Shown here: one piece after another, positions 15,539 through 23,809 of the stretch
Numbering within the stretch: position 1 is the first letter of the stretch
Layout: each line of letters starts with the position of its first letter
Origin: a bacterium
GTDB lineage: Bacteria; Verrucomicrobiota; Kiritimatiellia; CAIKKV01; CAITUY01
NCBI GenBank assembly: GCA_037128595.1
Contig: JBAXWB010000009.1
Location: 1 to 64,000, forward strand
Direction: 5' to 3'
Length of the DNA stretch: 64,000 nucleotides
Notes under the pieces: generated by a model
What the model saw: only the letters and a program-made list of their open reading frames with translations
Database searches by the model: none
What the model was told of the DNA's origin: nothing
Program-made: the position numbers and the translations under genes

Positions 15539-17248
15539 ATGACGACCGCATTGCCGACCAGTTTAACGGGATTGCTGAAACGCACCGGACTCTTATCTGA
15601 AGCCCAGATTGCCACCCTGCTCCAGCACGCCCAGCAAAATGATCTTTCCATCACCCGGTCCGCCGTGGCCCAGGGGTTCACCACCGAAGACGCCTTTCTC
15701 GAATCCCTCGCCACCGTCCTGCATGTGCCCTTCCTGCGGCTTGGCACCATTGCCATTGACGGAGCCATTCTTGAAAAACTACCCACCCGTACGGTCTTCC
15801 AATACAATGTCATTCCCTATGCCATTGAAAACGGGGCCTTGATGGTGGCCACCAATGATCCGTTTGACAGCGGTCTGGTGGATGCCCTCCGGCTCGCCTC
15901 CGGCATGCGGGTGAAACTGGCCCTGGGCCTGCTCAACGATATCGCCAACGCCACCAAGAAATTCTACGGCGTCGGCGCTGACACGATGGAAAAACTGATG
16001 CAGGATGACCATCGCATTGAGGTGGCCCCTGATGAGGCCCTCATGAAAACCGACCTGGGCGAACTCGACCAGGAGGCCTCCATTGTCCGTTTCGTGAACC
16101 AGATCATCTGGGAGGCCTACCAGGAACGCGCCACGGATATCCACATGGAACCCATGGAGACCCAGCTGCGCATCCGTTACCGGGTTGACGGGGTCTTGCA
16201 CCAGACGCCGCTCCCCGCCCAACTCTCCCGGTTCCAGGCGGCCATCATTTCGCGTATCAAGGTAATGGCCAACATGGACATCGCCGAGAAGCGACTGCCC
16301 CAGGATGGGCGTATCGGCATGCGCATCCAGGGCGAAGATATCGACATCCGCGTTTCCACCCTGCCCACCGCCTACGGGGAAAGCGTCAGTCTGCGGTTGC
16401 TCATGCGCGGCAAGGAATTCATCGGGCTCCGCCAGCTGGGACTGCGTGAACGCGACGAAACCATTATCCGGAAAATCATTGAAAAGCCGAATGGGATCAT
16501 CCTGGTGACGGGCCCCACAGGTTCGGGAAAATCCACCTCGCTCTACGCCTATCTCCACGAGATCAATACCATCGACCAGCGCATCATCACGGTGGAAGAC
16601 CCCATTGAATACGAAATGGCCGGCATCAACCAGTGCAACGTCAAATCGGAAATCGGACTGACCTTTGCCAATGCCCTGCGCTCCATCCTGCGGCAGGACC
16701 CGGACATCATCATGATTGGTGAAATTCGCGACTTTGAAACGGCAGAAATCGCCATCCGGGCCTCCCTGACCGGTCATCTGGTGTTCAGCACCCTGCACAC
16801 CAACGATGCCGGCGGCGCGGTGACCCGGCTGCTCGACATGGGCGTGGAACCCTTCCTGGTGGCGTCTTCGCTTGAAGCGGTCGTGGCTCAACGGCTGGTG
16901 CGCCGGCTCTGTCCGGCCTGTAAACGCCCGGTCACGAATCCGGATCTAGCCCTTCTGGGAAGTCTCGGCTTTCCCCTCGAAAAAATCGCCACCGCCACCA
17001 TGCAGGAGCCGGTCGGGTGCGAGAAGTGCCGCATGACCGGTTTTCGCGGGCGAACCGGCCTGTACGAACTACTGGCCATTTCCGAGGGGATCGAGCATCT
17101 GATCCTGCAACGCTCCTCCTCCAATGCCATCAAGCAAAAGGCCGTCGAAGAAGGCATGCAAACCCTGCGCGATGACGGTTGGATCAAGGTGCTGGAAGGC
17201 ATTACCACCGTGGAAGAAGTCGTCCGGGTGTCGGAGGATGCCGATTGA
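15539..17248 (+). CDS. gspE: Type II secretion / type IV pilus assembly ATPase GspE (PilB-like)
   Basis: 569 residues. Cytoplasmic hexameric ATPase that drives pseudopilus assembly. An N-terminal MshEN/GspE-N domain (~1-150) precedes the ATPase: Walker A GPTGSGKST begins at residue 325, then the Asp box, Walker B (DIIMIGEIRD) and His box (LVFSTLHTNDA). A tetracysteine zinc module (CPACKRP ... CEKCRMTGFRGR) marks the GspE/PilB type. First gene of the operon; gspF follows in a TTGA overlap. Confidence 0.94.
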   Translation: MTTALPTSLTGLLKRTGLLSEAQIATLLQHAQQNDLSITRSAVAQGFTTEDAFLESLATVLHVPFLRLGTIAIDGAILEKLPTRTVFQYNVIPYAIENGALMVATNDPFDSGLVDALRLASGMRVKLALGLLNDIANATKKFYGVGADTMEKLMQDDHRIEVAPDEALMKTDLGELDQEASIVRFVNQIIWEAYQERATDIHMEPMETQLRIRYRVDGVLHQTPLPAQLSRFQAAIISRIKVMANMDIAEKRLPQDGRIGMRIQGEDIDIRVSTLPTAYGESVSLRLLMRGKEFIGLRQLGLRERDETIIRKIIEKPNGIILVTGPTGSGKSTSLYAYLHEINTIDQRIITVEDPIEYEMAGINQCNVKSEIGLTFANALRSILRQDPDIIMIGEIRDFETAEIAIRASLTGHLVFSTLHTNDAGGAVTRLLDMGVEPFLVASSLEAVVAQRLVRRLCPACKRPVTNPDLALLGSLGFPLEKIATATMQEPVGCEKCRMTGFRGRTGLYELLAISEGIEHLILQRSSSNAIKQKAVEEGMQTLRDDGWIKVLEGITTVEEVVRVSEDAD

Positions 17249-18492
17249 TTTTCAACTACATAGCCAAGGATAAAGCGGGCCAGCGCGTGGAAGGGTCCCT
17301 GGAAGCCAATGACCGCCTGACCGCGCTGCGTCAGGTGGAAAAGAAGGGCTATACCCCTGTTTCGATTGCCGCCGAAACCGCATCGAGCAAACCTAAAGCG
17401 GCGAAATCAACCGCCGCCCCTTCCAAATTCGGCTTCAATTTCAACAAGACCCCGCGCATGAAGCCCCGTGAAATCCTGGTCTTTTCCACCGAACTGAGCG
17501 ACTTGCTGGCCTCCGGCATGAACTTGGGCCAGGCCTTGTCGACCCTGGCGAACCGGAAAACGGGGTCGGCTTCGGATGACATCATCCGGGACCTACGCGA
17601 TCAGATCATTCAGGGAACCACATTGTCCGACTCCATGGCCAAACATCCCAAATCATTCCCCTCCCTTTACGTCAGTATGGTGAAGGTGGGTGAGGCCAGC
17701 GGCGCCCTGGCGGAAATCATGTTACGCCTGGTCGAGCACTACGAGCGCGTACAGGACTTGAAGGAAAAAGTGGTGATGGCCCTGGTGTATCCCGCCATCG
17801 TGCTCGTCATGGGATTTGCCACCATGGTCTTCTCGATGGTGTTTGTGATCCCGAAATTTTCCGCCATCTTCCTCGAAATGGGAAGCACCCTGCCGCTGCC
17901 AACCCGCATGCTGATCGGCCTGAGCCAGGGGATGCTGAAATACGGCTGGCTGGCCGTAGGCTTGGCGGCACTGGGCGGGTTCCTGCTGAACCGCTACCTG
18001 AATACGACTGAGGGAAAACATAAGTGGCACCGCATCCAATTGAAGGCCCCGTTCATCAAGGGGATCGTGGCCGCCAGCACCTATGCCAATTTCGCCCGCA
18101 CCCTGAGCACCCTCCTGAGTAACGGCGTGCCCGCCCTGCAAGCGTTGACCATCGTCGAAAAAACGGTTGATAACGTGGTGATTGCCGCCGAAATCCGGAA
18201 TGCCCGCGACCGGGTGACCGACGGCACCACCATCTCCGGGCCGCTGGCGGCGGGCAAGGTCTTCCCCCCCCTGATGACCGACATGCTGGCCATTGGCGAG
18301 CAGACCGGCGATATGGCCAGTGCCCTCAAGCACATTGCCCACCGTTACGAAAATGAATTGAACCGCAATGTGAAACTGTTCACCACGGCCCTGGAGCCCA
18401 TCCTGATCGTGGTCGTCGCGCTCCTGGTCGGATTTATTGCGGTCAGTATTGTCATGGCTGTGTTTAACATCACAAGCGGGTTAGGGGTCTAA
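17245..18492 (+). CDS. gspF: Type II secretion inner-membrane platform protein GspF
   Basis: About 415 residues, polytopic. Two T2SSF domains are visible (from MKPREILVFSTELSDLLASGM and from NFARTLSTLLSNGVP), with hydrophobic segments around 190-215, 240-265 and 385-410. A basic Ala/Lys linker follows the N-terminal FNYIAKDKAGQ. The start is TTG at 17245 overlapping the gspE stop, with GGAGG seven bases upstream; the longer frame from 17179 lies inside gspE. Confidence 0.92.
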   Translation: MIFNYIAKDKAGQRVEGSLEANDRLTALRQVEKKGYTPVSIAAETASSKPKAAKSTAAPSKFGFNFNKTPRMKPREILVFSTELSDLLASGMNLGQALSTLANRKTGSASDDIIRDLRDQIIQGTTLSDSMAKHPKSFPSLYVSMVKVGEASGALAEIMLRLVEHYERVQDLKEKVVMALVYPAIVLVMGFATMVFSMVFVIPKFSAIFLEMGSTLPLPTRMLIGLSQGMLKYGWLAVGLAALGGFLLNRYLNTTEGKHKWHRIQLKAPFIKGIVAASTYANFARTLSTLLSNGVPALQALTIVEKTVDNVVIAAEIRNARDRVTDGTTISGPLAAGKVFPPLMTDMLAIGEQTGDMASALKHIAHRYENELNRNVKLFTTALEPILIVVVALLVGFIAVSIVMAVFNITSGLGV

Positions 18493-18505
18493 TAAAGGAG
18501 AAATC

Positions 18506-18919
18506 ATGAATATGAACACGTTCGCATCCGTCCTGTTATTGAAATCAGAAAAGTCTCATTCACGCGCCGGCTTCACACTGGTCGAAATCCTGCTCGTGGT
18601 CGCCATCCTGGGAATCCTGGCAGGTGTGGCCGTGGTCAGCCTCAAGGGGCGGACCCAGGCCGCGAACATCACGGCGGCCCGCACGAGTATTCAGGCCATT
18701 GCCACGGCCATTGACACCTATGAGGTGGACAATGGCGTCTATCCGCCCAGCTTGCAGAATCTGCTGACCAAAGCCAGCGAACTGAACTGGAACGGCCCCT
18801 ATTTAAAGGATGGCCGCATGCCCAAAACGCCCTGGGGTGAAGATTTTGTGTATGCGCTCAAAGGGGATGTGTATGAACTCAAGGCCCGTAAACCCGACGG
18901 GGAGTTCGTTACCAATTAA
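18506..18919 (+). CDS. gspG: Major pseudopilin GspG
   Basis: 137 residues. The type III signal with prepilin peptidase site (RAG|FTLVEILLVVAIL) starts near residue 20. The C-terminal GspG signature follows: TYEVDNGVYPPSLQNLL ... WNGPYLKDGRMPKTPWGEDFVY. AAGGAG precedes the ATG. It builds the pseudopilus shaft. No prepilin peptidase gene is in this window. Confidence 0.93.
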   Translation: MNMNTFASVLLLKSEKSHSRAGFTLVEILLVVAILGILAGVAVVSLKGRTQAANITAARTSIQAIATAIDTYEVDNGVYPPSLQNLLTKASELNWNGPYLKDGRMPKTPWGEDFVYALKGDVYELKARKPDGEFVTN

Positions 18920-19534
18920 TTGAAAATCGAAGCTTCCATGCCAGGGCTCCCCCACTCCCGCCGTCCCGGTTTCACCCTCGTTGAAATCCTGATGGTTCTT
19001 GCCATCATGGGAATCATGACGGTGGTAACCATGCCCTCGCTGGTCAAGTCCATCCGGGGCAACCGGCTGAGAGTGGGTACCCGGACCATCGTCATGGCGG
19101 CAAATTACGCCCGGACCAGCGCCATTCTGAGGAATCAGGAGATGAAACTGACACTCGACAAGGGAAATAATCAAGTGAGCGTCGACCCGCTGCGGTCCGC
19201 CGCTCCCGCCCTTCCGGGTGATCAGATCTTCCAAACGGAACCGTCAACACCCCTGACTGGAACGCCCCCGCCCGATCCCGATGCCCCCGCAGAAACGGGA
19301 ACCAGCGCTGCGCCCTTCACCAGTATCATCCGCAAGTTGGACGCGGTACAAATTGAATCCTTTAGTGTGGAAGGGAAGAAAGACAGCCTGAAAGGGGATG
19401 CGGCCACCATCCTGTATCAATCGAACGGCCGGTGCACGCCCTTCGAAGCGCGTGTCGTGGACGAATTCGGCAGCAGTATGGTCATTACTGTGGATGCCAT
19501 CGGATCTGTCAAGGTTACGCAGAAAGGGGATTAA
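18920..19534 (+). CDS. gspH: Minor pseudopilin GspH-like
   Basis: 204 residues. Prepilin signal (RRPG|FTLVEILMVLAIMGIM) near residue 17, followed by a beta-rich domain with a Pro-rich insert (GTPPPDPDAPAETG). The annotated start is a TTG directly after the gspG stop; an ATG at 18938 is the alternative. Position between gspG and gspI supports GspH. Confidence 0.8.
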   Translation: MKIEASMPGLPHSRRPGFTLVEILMVLAIMGIMTVVTMPSLVKSIRGNRLRVGTRTIVMAANYARTSAILRNQEMKLTLDKGNNQVSVDPLRSAAPALPGDQIFQTEPSTPLTGTPPPDPDAPAETGTSAAPFTSIIRKLDAVQIESFSVEGKKDSLKGDAATILYQSNGRCTPFEARVVDEFGSSMVITVDAIGSVKVTQKGD

Positions 19535-19537
19535 GAC

Positions 19538-19948
19538 GTGATCAGACGCTCCAAAGCCGGCATGACTCTCGTTGAAATTCTCATGGCGCTCGCGATTCTG
19601 GCGATTTCGGCCGGCGTTCTCATGACCGCCACCTCGCGCTGCCTCGCCGTCGTCAGTACGGCCAAGAATTACTACGAGGCCCGCCGTATTCTTGAAACCG
19701 GTGAACTGGACTATCCGTTGCTGGTGGTTAAGAAGAAAAATGAAAAGGACCTGAAAGCCCTGAACCTGAATGTGGGCCCCATCGACTATCCGCGTAACTT
19801 CACCTATCAACGCACCTCTGAACGGGATGCCGATAAAGAGGACCTGATGATCGTCAAGACCCGGGTCTCCTGGTCGGCGAAAGGGAAAGCCTCGTTCGAG
19901 GAAGTCACCAGCTACTTATACTTTACCAATGATGTGACCGGACTTTGA
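19538..19948 (+). CDS. gspI: Minor pseudopilin GspI-like
   Basis: 136 residues from a GTG start with GAAAGGGG upstream. Prepilin signal SKAG|MTLVEILMALAILAISAG; Met at +1 in place of Phe is tolerated in GspI proteins. The rest is a small alpha/beta domain. It is placed in the order H-I-J-K that builds the pseudopilus tip. Confidence 0.8.
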   Translation: MIRRSKAGMTLVEILMALAILAISAGVLMTATSRCLAVVSTAKNYYEARRILETGELDYPLLVVKKKNEKDLKALNLNVGPIDYPRNFTYQRTSERDADKEDLMIVKTRVSWSAKGKASFEEVTSYLYFTNDVTGL

Positions 19949-20745
19949 ACCTCATGAATTCAGAATCCAGAATACAGAATCCAGAATCTTCCGGTAGTCA
20001 TCGGACTCCGGCCTCCGGACTCCTGTCTTCAGGCGTCTCACGCCTCACCTCTCACGTCTCACGTCTTACGTCTCACGGATTCACCCTGATTGAGCTTCTG
20101 GTGGCCTTATCCATCATGACCCTGGTCTGCGGGGCGTCCTTCATGCTCCTGTCTTCGGTCAGCAAGGCCTGGCAGCGGGGAACGGCGTTAAGCAAAGATC
20201 TGCATGCCGGCGATTTTGTGATCGAGCAACTCGTGGGGGCGCTCCGCTCGGCCCGGTACCGCAATGGCGAAGACGGGTTGATCCTCAAGAAAAGCGGAAG
20301 CGGGAAGACGGCCTCCGACAGCATTTCCTGGGTCAAAGAGGGATCGGATCTGGTCGGCGTCAACTCCTATATGGCCAAGACGTTTCATCATGTCCGCTTT
20401 TTTATCGGACAGGACAAGAAAGGGACACGCGGCGCCGCCTATACCGCCTGGGGCGATGAGTACCTCCAACCGGAAGACTTTGATCCCGAGACCCTTGAGC
20501 CGGAAGTGCTCTCCGACCGGATTATCGGCCTGGGCGTCCGCGTGGCGACCAATGATTTTGAAACCGAGAAAATCGAGTGGTTGGATGAGTGGGAAGGCCG
20601 CTGCACCGCCGGGGGGGACCTCACCAACCATCTTCCGCGTTTTATCGAGATCACGCTCTATATGCAGCCCCTGGAAGAGGGTAACGAACCGCTTGAGATG
20701 CGCCGCCTGATAGATATTCCCATTGCCAAAGAGGGGTTACGATGA
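19945..20745 (+). CDS. gspJ: Minor pseudopilin GspJ-like with low-complexity N-terminal leader
   Basis: 266 residues from TTG at 19945, or from ATG at 19954. Before the prepilin site (SHG|FTLIELLVALSIMTL) lies an unusually long leader of about 47 residues. It is encoded by short DNA repeats (CAGAATCCAGAATA and TCACGTCTCACGTCTTACG), giving SESRIQNPES and SRLTSHVSRLTSH. The mature domain is a normal minor pseudopilin. The leader would be removed by the prepilin peptidase, so it is free to vary. Confidence 0.82.
   Translation: MNLMNSESRIQNPESSGSHRTPASGLLSSGVSRLTSHVSRLTSHGFTLIELLVALSIMTLVCGASFMLLSSVSKAWQRGTALSKDLHAGDFVIEQLVGALRSARYRNGEDGLILKKSGSGKTASDSISWVKEGSDLVGVNSYMAKTFHHVRFFIGQDKKGTRGAAYTAWGDEYLQPEDFDPETLEPEVLSDRIIGLGVRVATNDFETEKIEWLDEWEGRCTAGGDLTNHLPRFIEITLYMQPLEEGNEPLEMRRLIDIPIAKEGLR
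19954..20080 (+). repeat. Microsatellite-like leader in gspJ
   Basis: Runs of degenerate CAGAATC(C/A) units are followed by (TCTCACG/TCTTACG) units, all in frame. A related CAGGATTCAGAATG tract lies at 6950-6970 at the cdd/cca junction. Confidence 0.75.
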
Positions 20746-21839
20746 AACGCGGCTCAGCCTTAATCATTGTACTCTGGGTGGTCGCCCTCCTGTCAGTCCT
20801 GATCGGCGGCTTCGCCTTTGACATGCATGTGGAATCAAAAATCGTGTCGTACCTCCGCAAACGTCTTAAAGCCGAGTATCTCTCCAAGGCAGGGCTGGAA
20901 TATGCCCAGGTCCTGCTGATTCACAGCCAGGAGGTTAAAGGCAAGGGAGACACCGAGGAGCTGAAGGGCAAATACTGGTACGATGCCGCCAAACGCCTGC
21001 GCCAGGGCTATGCCGTCATGGGCTTGACCGAGAAACTCGGTGAAGGCACCTTTGTGCTGGATATCCTCCCCGAACCCGCCCTGAGAAATATTAACGCCTT
21101 GAAAGATGAGGATTGGGAGCGGATATTCAAGCTGAGCGGCGTCCCGGAAGACCAATGGAGCGAGCTGATTGACTGCCTCAACGACTGGCGGGATCCCGAT
21201 GATCAGCCTAATCTGGATGGAGCGGAAACCGATGACTATTACGCCCGGCTTGACCCGCCTTACAAGGCGCGAGGCCACAGTGAAAGCGGGTCTAGCTCCA
21301 AAACCCCAAAAGTCACCACTCCTAACAAATTCGTCAATTTAGACACCATTGAGGAACTCCTCCTGATCAAAGGGTGGAGCTATGCCATCCTCTACGGCGG
21401 TTATATGGACGAGGGGGACACCAACACCGTCGCCCTGACCGGCATTGCAGACCTGTTGACCGCCAACCCCGAAGCCGGGGAAACGGTCAATATCAATGCC
21501 GCCTCGAAGCGGGTATTGATGACCCTGCCCGGCATTGACAGCACCCTGGCGGATGCGATTATTTCCGAGCGGGAGAAGGGGGGCAGACAAGGTTTGACAG
21601 GAAGCGCGCAAATAAGTGAAGATTACTTTTTTACAGACGTGAATAACCTGTTCAGCCGGGTCCCGGAGCTGAGCAAGCTCACGGCTGAGGAGCAACAGCG
21701 GCTGAAAGCGCTGGGAGGAACCGTGTCCTCCGTGCTCCGGGTGCGTTCATCCGGAGTGGTGCACGGGGTTGAATACCGGATGACGTCCACCTTGGGAGGG
21801 GATCCCTCGAAAAATGGGAACCCGACAATACGTAAATAA
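20742..21839 (+). CDS. gspK: Type II secretion minor pseudopilin GspK
   Basis: 365 residues. The short positively charged start and hydrophobic helix (GSALIIVLWVVALLSVLIGGFAF) lack Glu at +5, as is usual for GspK. The long alpha domain holds LIDCLNDWRDPDD and NINAASKRVLMTLPGID, a helix-hairpin-helix-like segment typical of GspK. It starts in the ATGA overlap with gspJ. Confidence 0.85.
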   Translation: MKRGSALIIVLWVVALLSVLIGGFAFDMHVESKIVSYLRKRLKAEYLSKAGLEYAQVLLIHSQEVKGKGDTEELKGKYWYDAAKRLRQGYAVMGLTEKLGEGTFVLDILPEPALRNINALKDEDWERIFKLSGVPEDQWSELIDCLNDWRDPDDQPNLDGAETDDYYARLDPPYKARGHSESGSSSKTPKVTTPNKFVNLDTIEELLLIKGWSYAILYGGYMDEGDTNTVALTGIADLLTANPEAGETVNINAASKRVLMTLPGIDSTLADAIISEREKGGRQGLTGSAQISEDYFFTDVNNLFSRVPELSKLTAEEQQRLKALGGTVSSVLRVRSSGVVHGVEYRMTSTLGGDPSKNGNPTIRK

Positions 21840-21848
21840 GCGACGATT

Positions 21849-23249
21849 ATGGCTGGAAAAGTCCTGACAAGTTTAGCTGTGCGGTCCCGCTCACTGGAGT
21901 GGGCCGTCCTGCATAAGGCCGGCGAAAAACAAGTCCTGCCCCCTACCCGCTCGGTTGAACTGGAGCTTGGCGAAAATCAAAAGGATCTTCTCGCGGGCAT
22001 CCAGGCCGAACGGGACCGGCTGATAGAAGAGATCCGGACCAAATGCGGCCGCATCCCCGCCCCCGTCAGCATCGGGATTCCCGCCTCGTGGGTGCTGCTG
22101 CGCATTGCGGAACTGCCCTCCGGCAGTCCTGACGAGATCAAGAGCATGGCTGAACTTCAGATCGACAAGTTCTCGCCCTTCCCGATTGACGAGTCGGCCT
22201 TCTCCTATGAACTCCTGTCAGAGCAGAACGGTCGCTGCCGCCTGTTGTTAAGCGCGATTCGCACCGAGACCATCAACCTCCTGGCGGACGCCTTGAAAGC
22301 TGCCGGCATCGAACCCAAATGGGTGGACATCAACCTGCTGGGCTGGTGGCAGTTGCTTCAAGATGCCGGCAAAGTTCATGCGGCGGGGGTCCAGATTTTC
22401 ATTATTCTGGAAGATGCCACGTGTGACCTCATCATCACCTCTGCCGGCATTCCCCTTTCCATGCGCTCGTTGAGCGGAATGAATGACATGCCCGCCAGTG
22501 AAGCGGATGAGGAAATTGCCAGGGAAACCGCCTTGACACTAGCCTCATTGGATCTGGACCGGGAGGGGGAACAACCGGCGTCCTTCACCATCTGGCACCG
22601 GGGCGATAGTCCGGCCGGCCTTATCGGGATTTTTGAAAGCCAGTTCCAGATTACCGCCCACCCCGAACCGCTTGATTCCCTTCCGCCCCTTGCCGAAGGC
22701 TTGCTCAAACGGACCGAAACACGGACGGACGGCAGAATGGATCTCGCCCCGGTTGCCTGGCTGCAAACGGAAACCGCCCTGCGGACCAAACGACGGGTCA
22801 TCCTGTTCTCGATCATTGCCGCCTCAATCTGGCTGACCGGCATGCTCGCCCTGTTCGGGGGCCTTCAATTTCAGCGGAACAGCATCAACTCCCTCACCAG
22901 TGAGCTGACCGAACTCAAGGCGCCGGCCGAGAAGGTTAAAGCAATCCGGGAACGGACCCAGGGGCTGACCAAATATATGGACCGGTCCTTCTCCGGTCTG
23001 GAGTGCCTGCGTGAAGTCAGCGACCGGTTGCCCCCCGGGATTACGCTCAAGTCTTTCAATTACCACAAGAACAAGAACCTGGAAATGAGCGGAGAGGCGG
23101 ACGAGTACGCCCTCATTGCCGACTTCAAGAAGGATCTTGAGCGCTCCAAGCTGTTTGTGGCCTCAGACCTCACCCGGACCCGACGCACCAAAGAGGGCAA
23201 AGAGGAATTCAAGATTATCTGCACCCTGCCGGGAGGTGAGCAGCCATGA
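21849..23249 (+). CDS. gspL: GspL-type protein: PilM-like domain fused to PilN-like membrane domain
   Basis: 466 residues. Residues ~1-290 resemble the cytoplasmic actin-like PilM/GspL fold (VSIGIPASWVLLRIAELPSG, DEIKSMAELQIDKFSPFP). One transmembrane helix lies near 318-340, followed by a periplasmic coiled-coil and ferredoxin-like domain (LPPGITLKSFNY). The arrangement PilM+PilN in one chain is GspL. It links the ATPase GspE to the periplasm. Confidence 0.8.
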   Translation: MAGKVLTSLAVRSRSLEWAVLHKAGEKQVLPPTRSVELELGENQKDLLAGIQAERDRLIEEIRTKCGRIPAPVSIGIPASWVLLRIAELPSGSPDEIKSMAELQIDKFSPFPIDESAFSYELLSEQNGRCRLLLSAIRTETINLLADALKAAGIEPKWVDINLLGWWQLLQDAGKVHAAGVQIFIILEDATCDLIITSAGIPLSMRSLSGMNDMPASEADEEIARETALTLASLDLDREGEQPASFTIWHRGDSPAGLIGIFESQFQITAHPEPLDSLPPLAEGLLKRTETRTDGRMDLAPVAWLQTETALRTKRRVILFSIIAASIWLTGMLALFGGLQFQRNSINSLTSELTELKAPAEKVKAIRERTQGLTKYMDRSFSGLECLREVSDRLPPGITLKSFNYHKNKNLEMSGEADEYALIADFKKDLERSKLFVASDLTRTRRTKEGKEEFKIICTLPGGEQP

Positions 23250-23788
23250 AGATTTCACCACGGGAAATGATATTGGTGTGGGTGACCGGCGTGGTCGCAC
23301 TTGGCGGCCTGACGTTTTTCCTGGTCGACCCCCAAATCAAAGAGTGGAAAGTGTTGGCGGACAAGAAATCCGCGTTGGAACGCGATGTTGAAAAACAAAA
23401 ATACCTGATCTCCCAGGCGCCGAAATGGGACGCCCAGCTTAAAGCCCTCAAGAAAAAGCTCCCGACCCACCCGCAAGGAAAGGACGTCAGCACGGATCTC
23501 CAGATTCTCATTGAGCGGCTCGCCAAGGCCAATGGCCTGAACCTGATCAGCCGCGATGCCGAAAAAGAGACCCTCAAGGGGAGCATGTATGAAGTTGCCA
23601 TCAACTGCAAATGGGAGGGAAAGCTGGCCTCCCTGACCCGTTTCCTCTTTGATCTGCAAAAGGAAGATGTTATTTTGGACATCAGTCAGTTAAGCATTTC
23701 TCCGAATGAGAAGCTGGTTTTGCGTGGGGGATTCACGATTTACTGTTCGTATTCAAGGGTCTCCCCCGCCAGTGGCGAAAAAGAATAA
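23246..23788 (+). CDS. gspM: GspM/PilO-like assembly platform protein
   Basis: 180 residues. One N-terminal transmembrane helix (about 8-28), a coiled coil (~35-75) and a small alpha/beta domain. It overlaps the end of gspL by 4 bp, as PilO follows PilN. The call rests on topology and position. Confidence 0.75.
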   Translation: MKISPREMILVWVTGVVALGGLTFFLVDPQIKEWKVLADKKSALERDVEKQKYLISQAPKWDAQLKALKKKLPTHPQGKDVSTDLQILIERLAKANGLNLISRDAEKETLKGSMYEVAINCKWEGKLASLTRFLFDLQKEDVILDISQLSISPNEKLVLRGGFTIYCSYSRVSPASGEKE

Positions 23789-23809
23789 CCGAAGTCAAAG
23801 GCTATAAAA

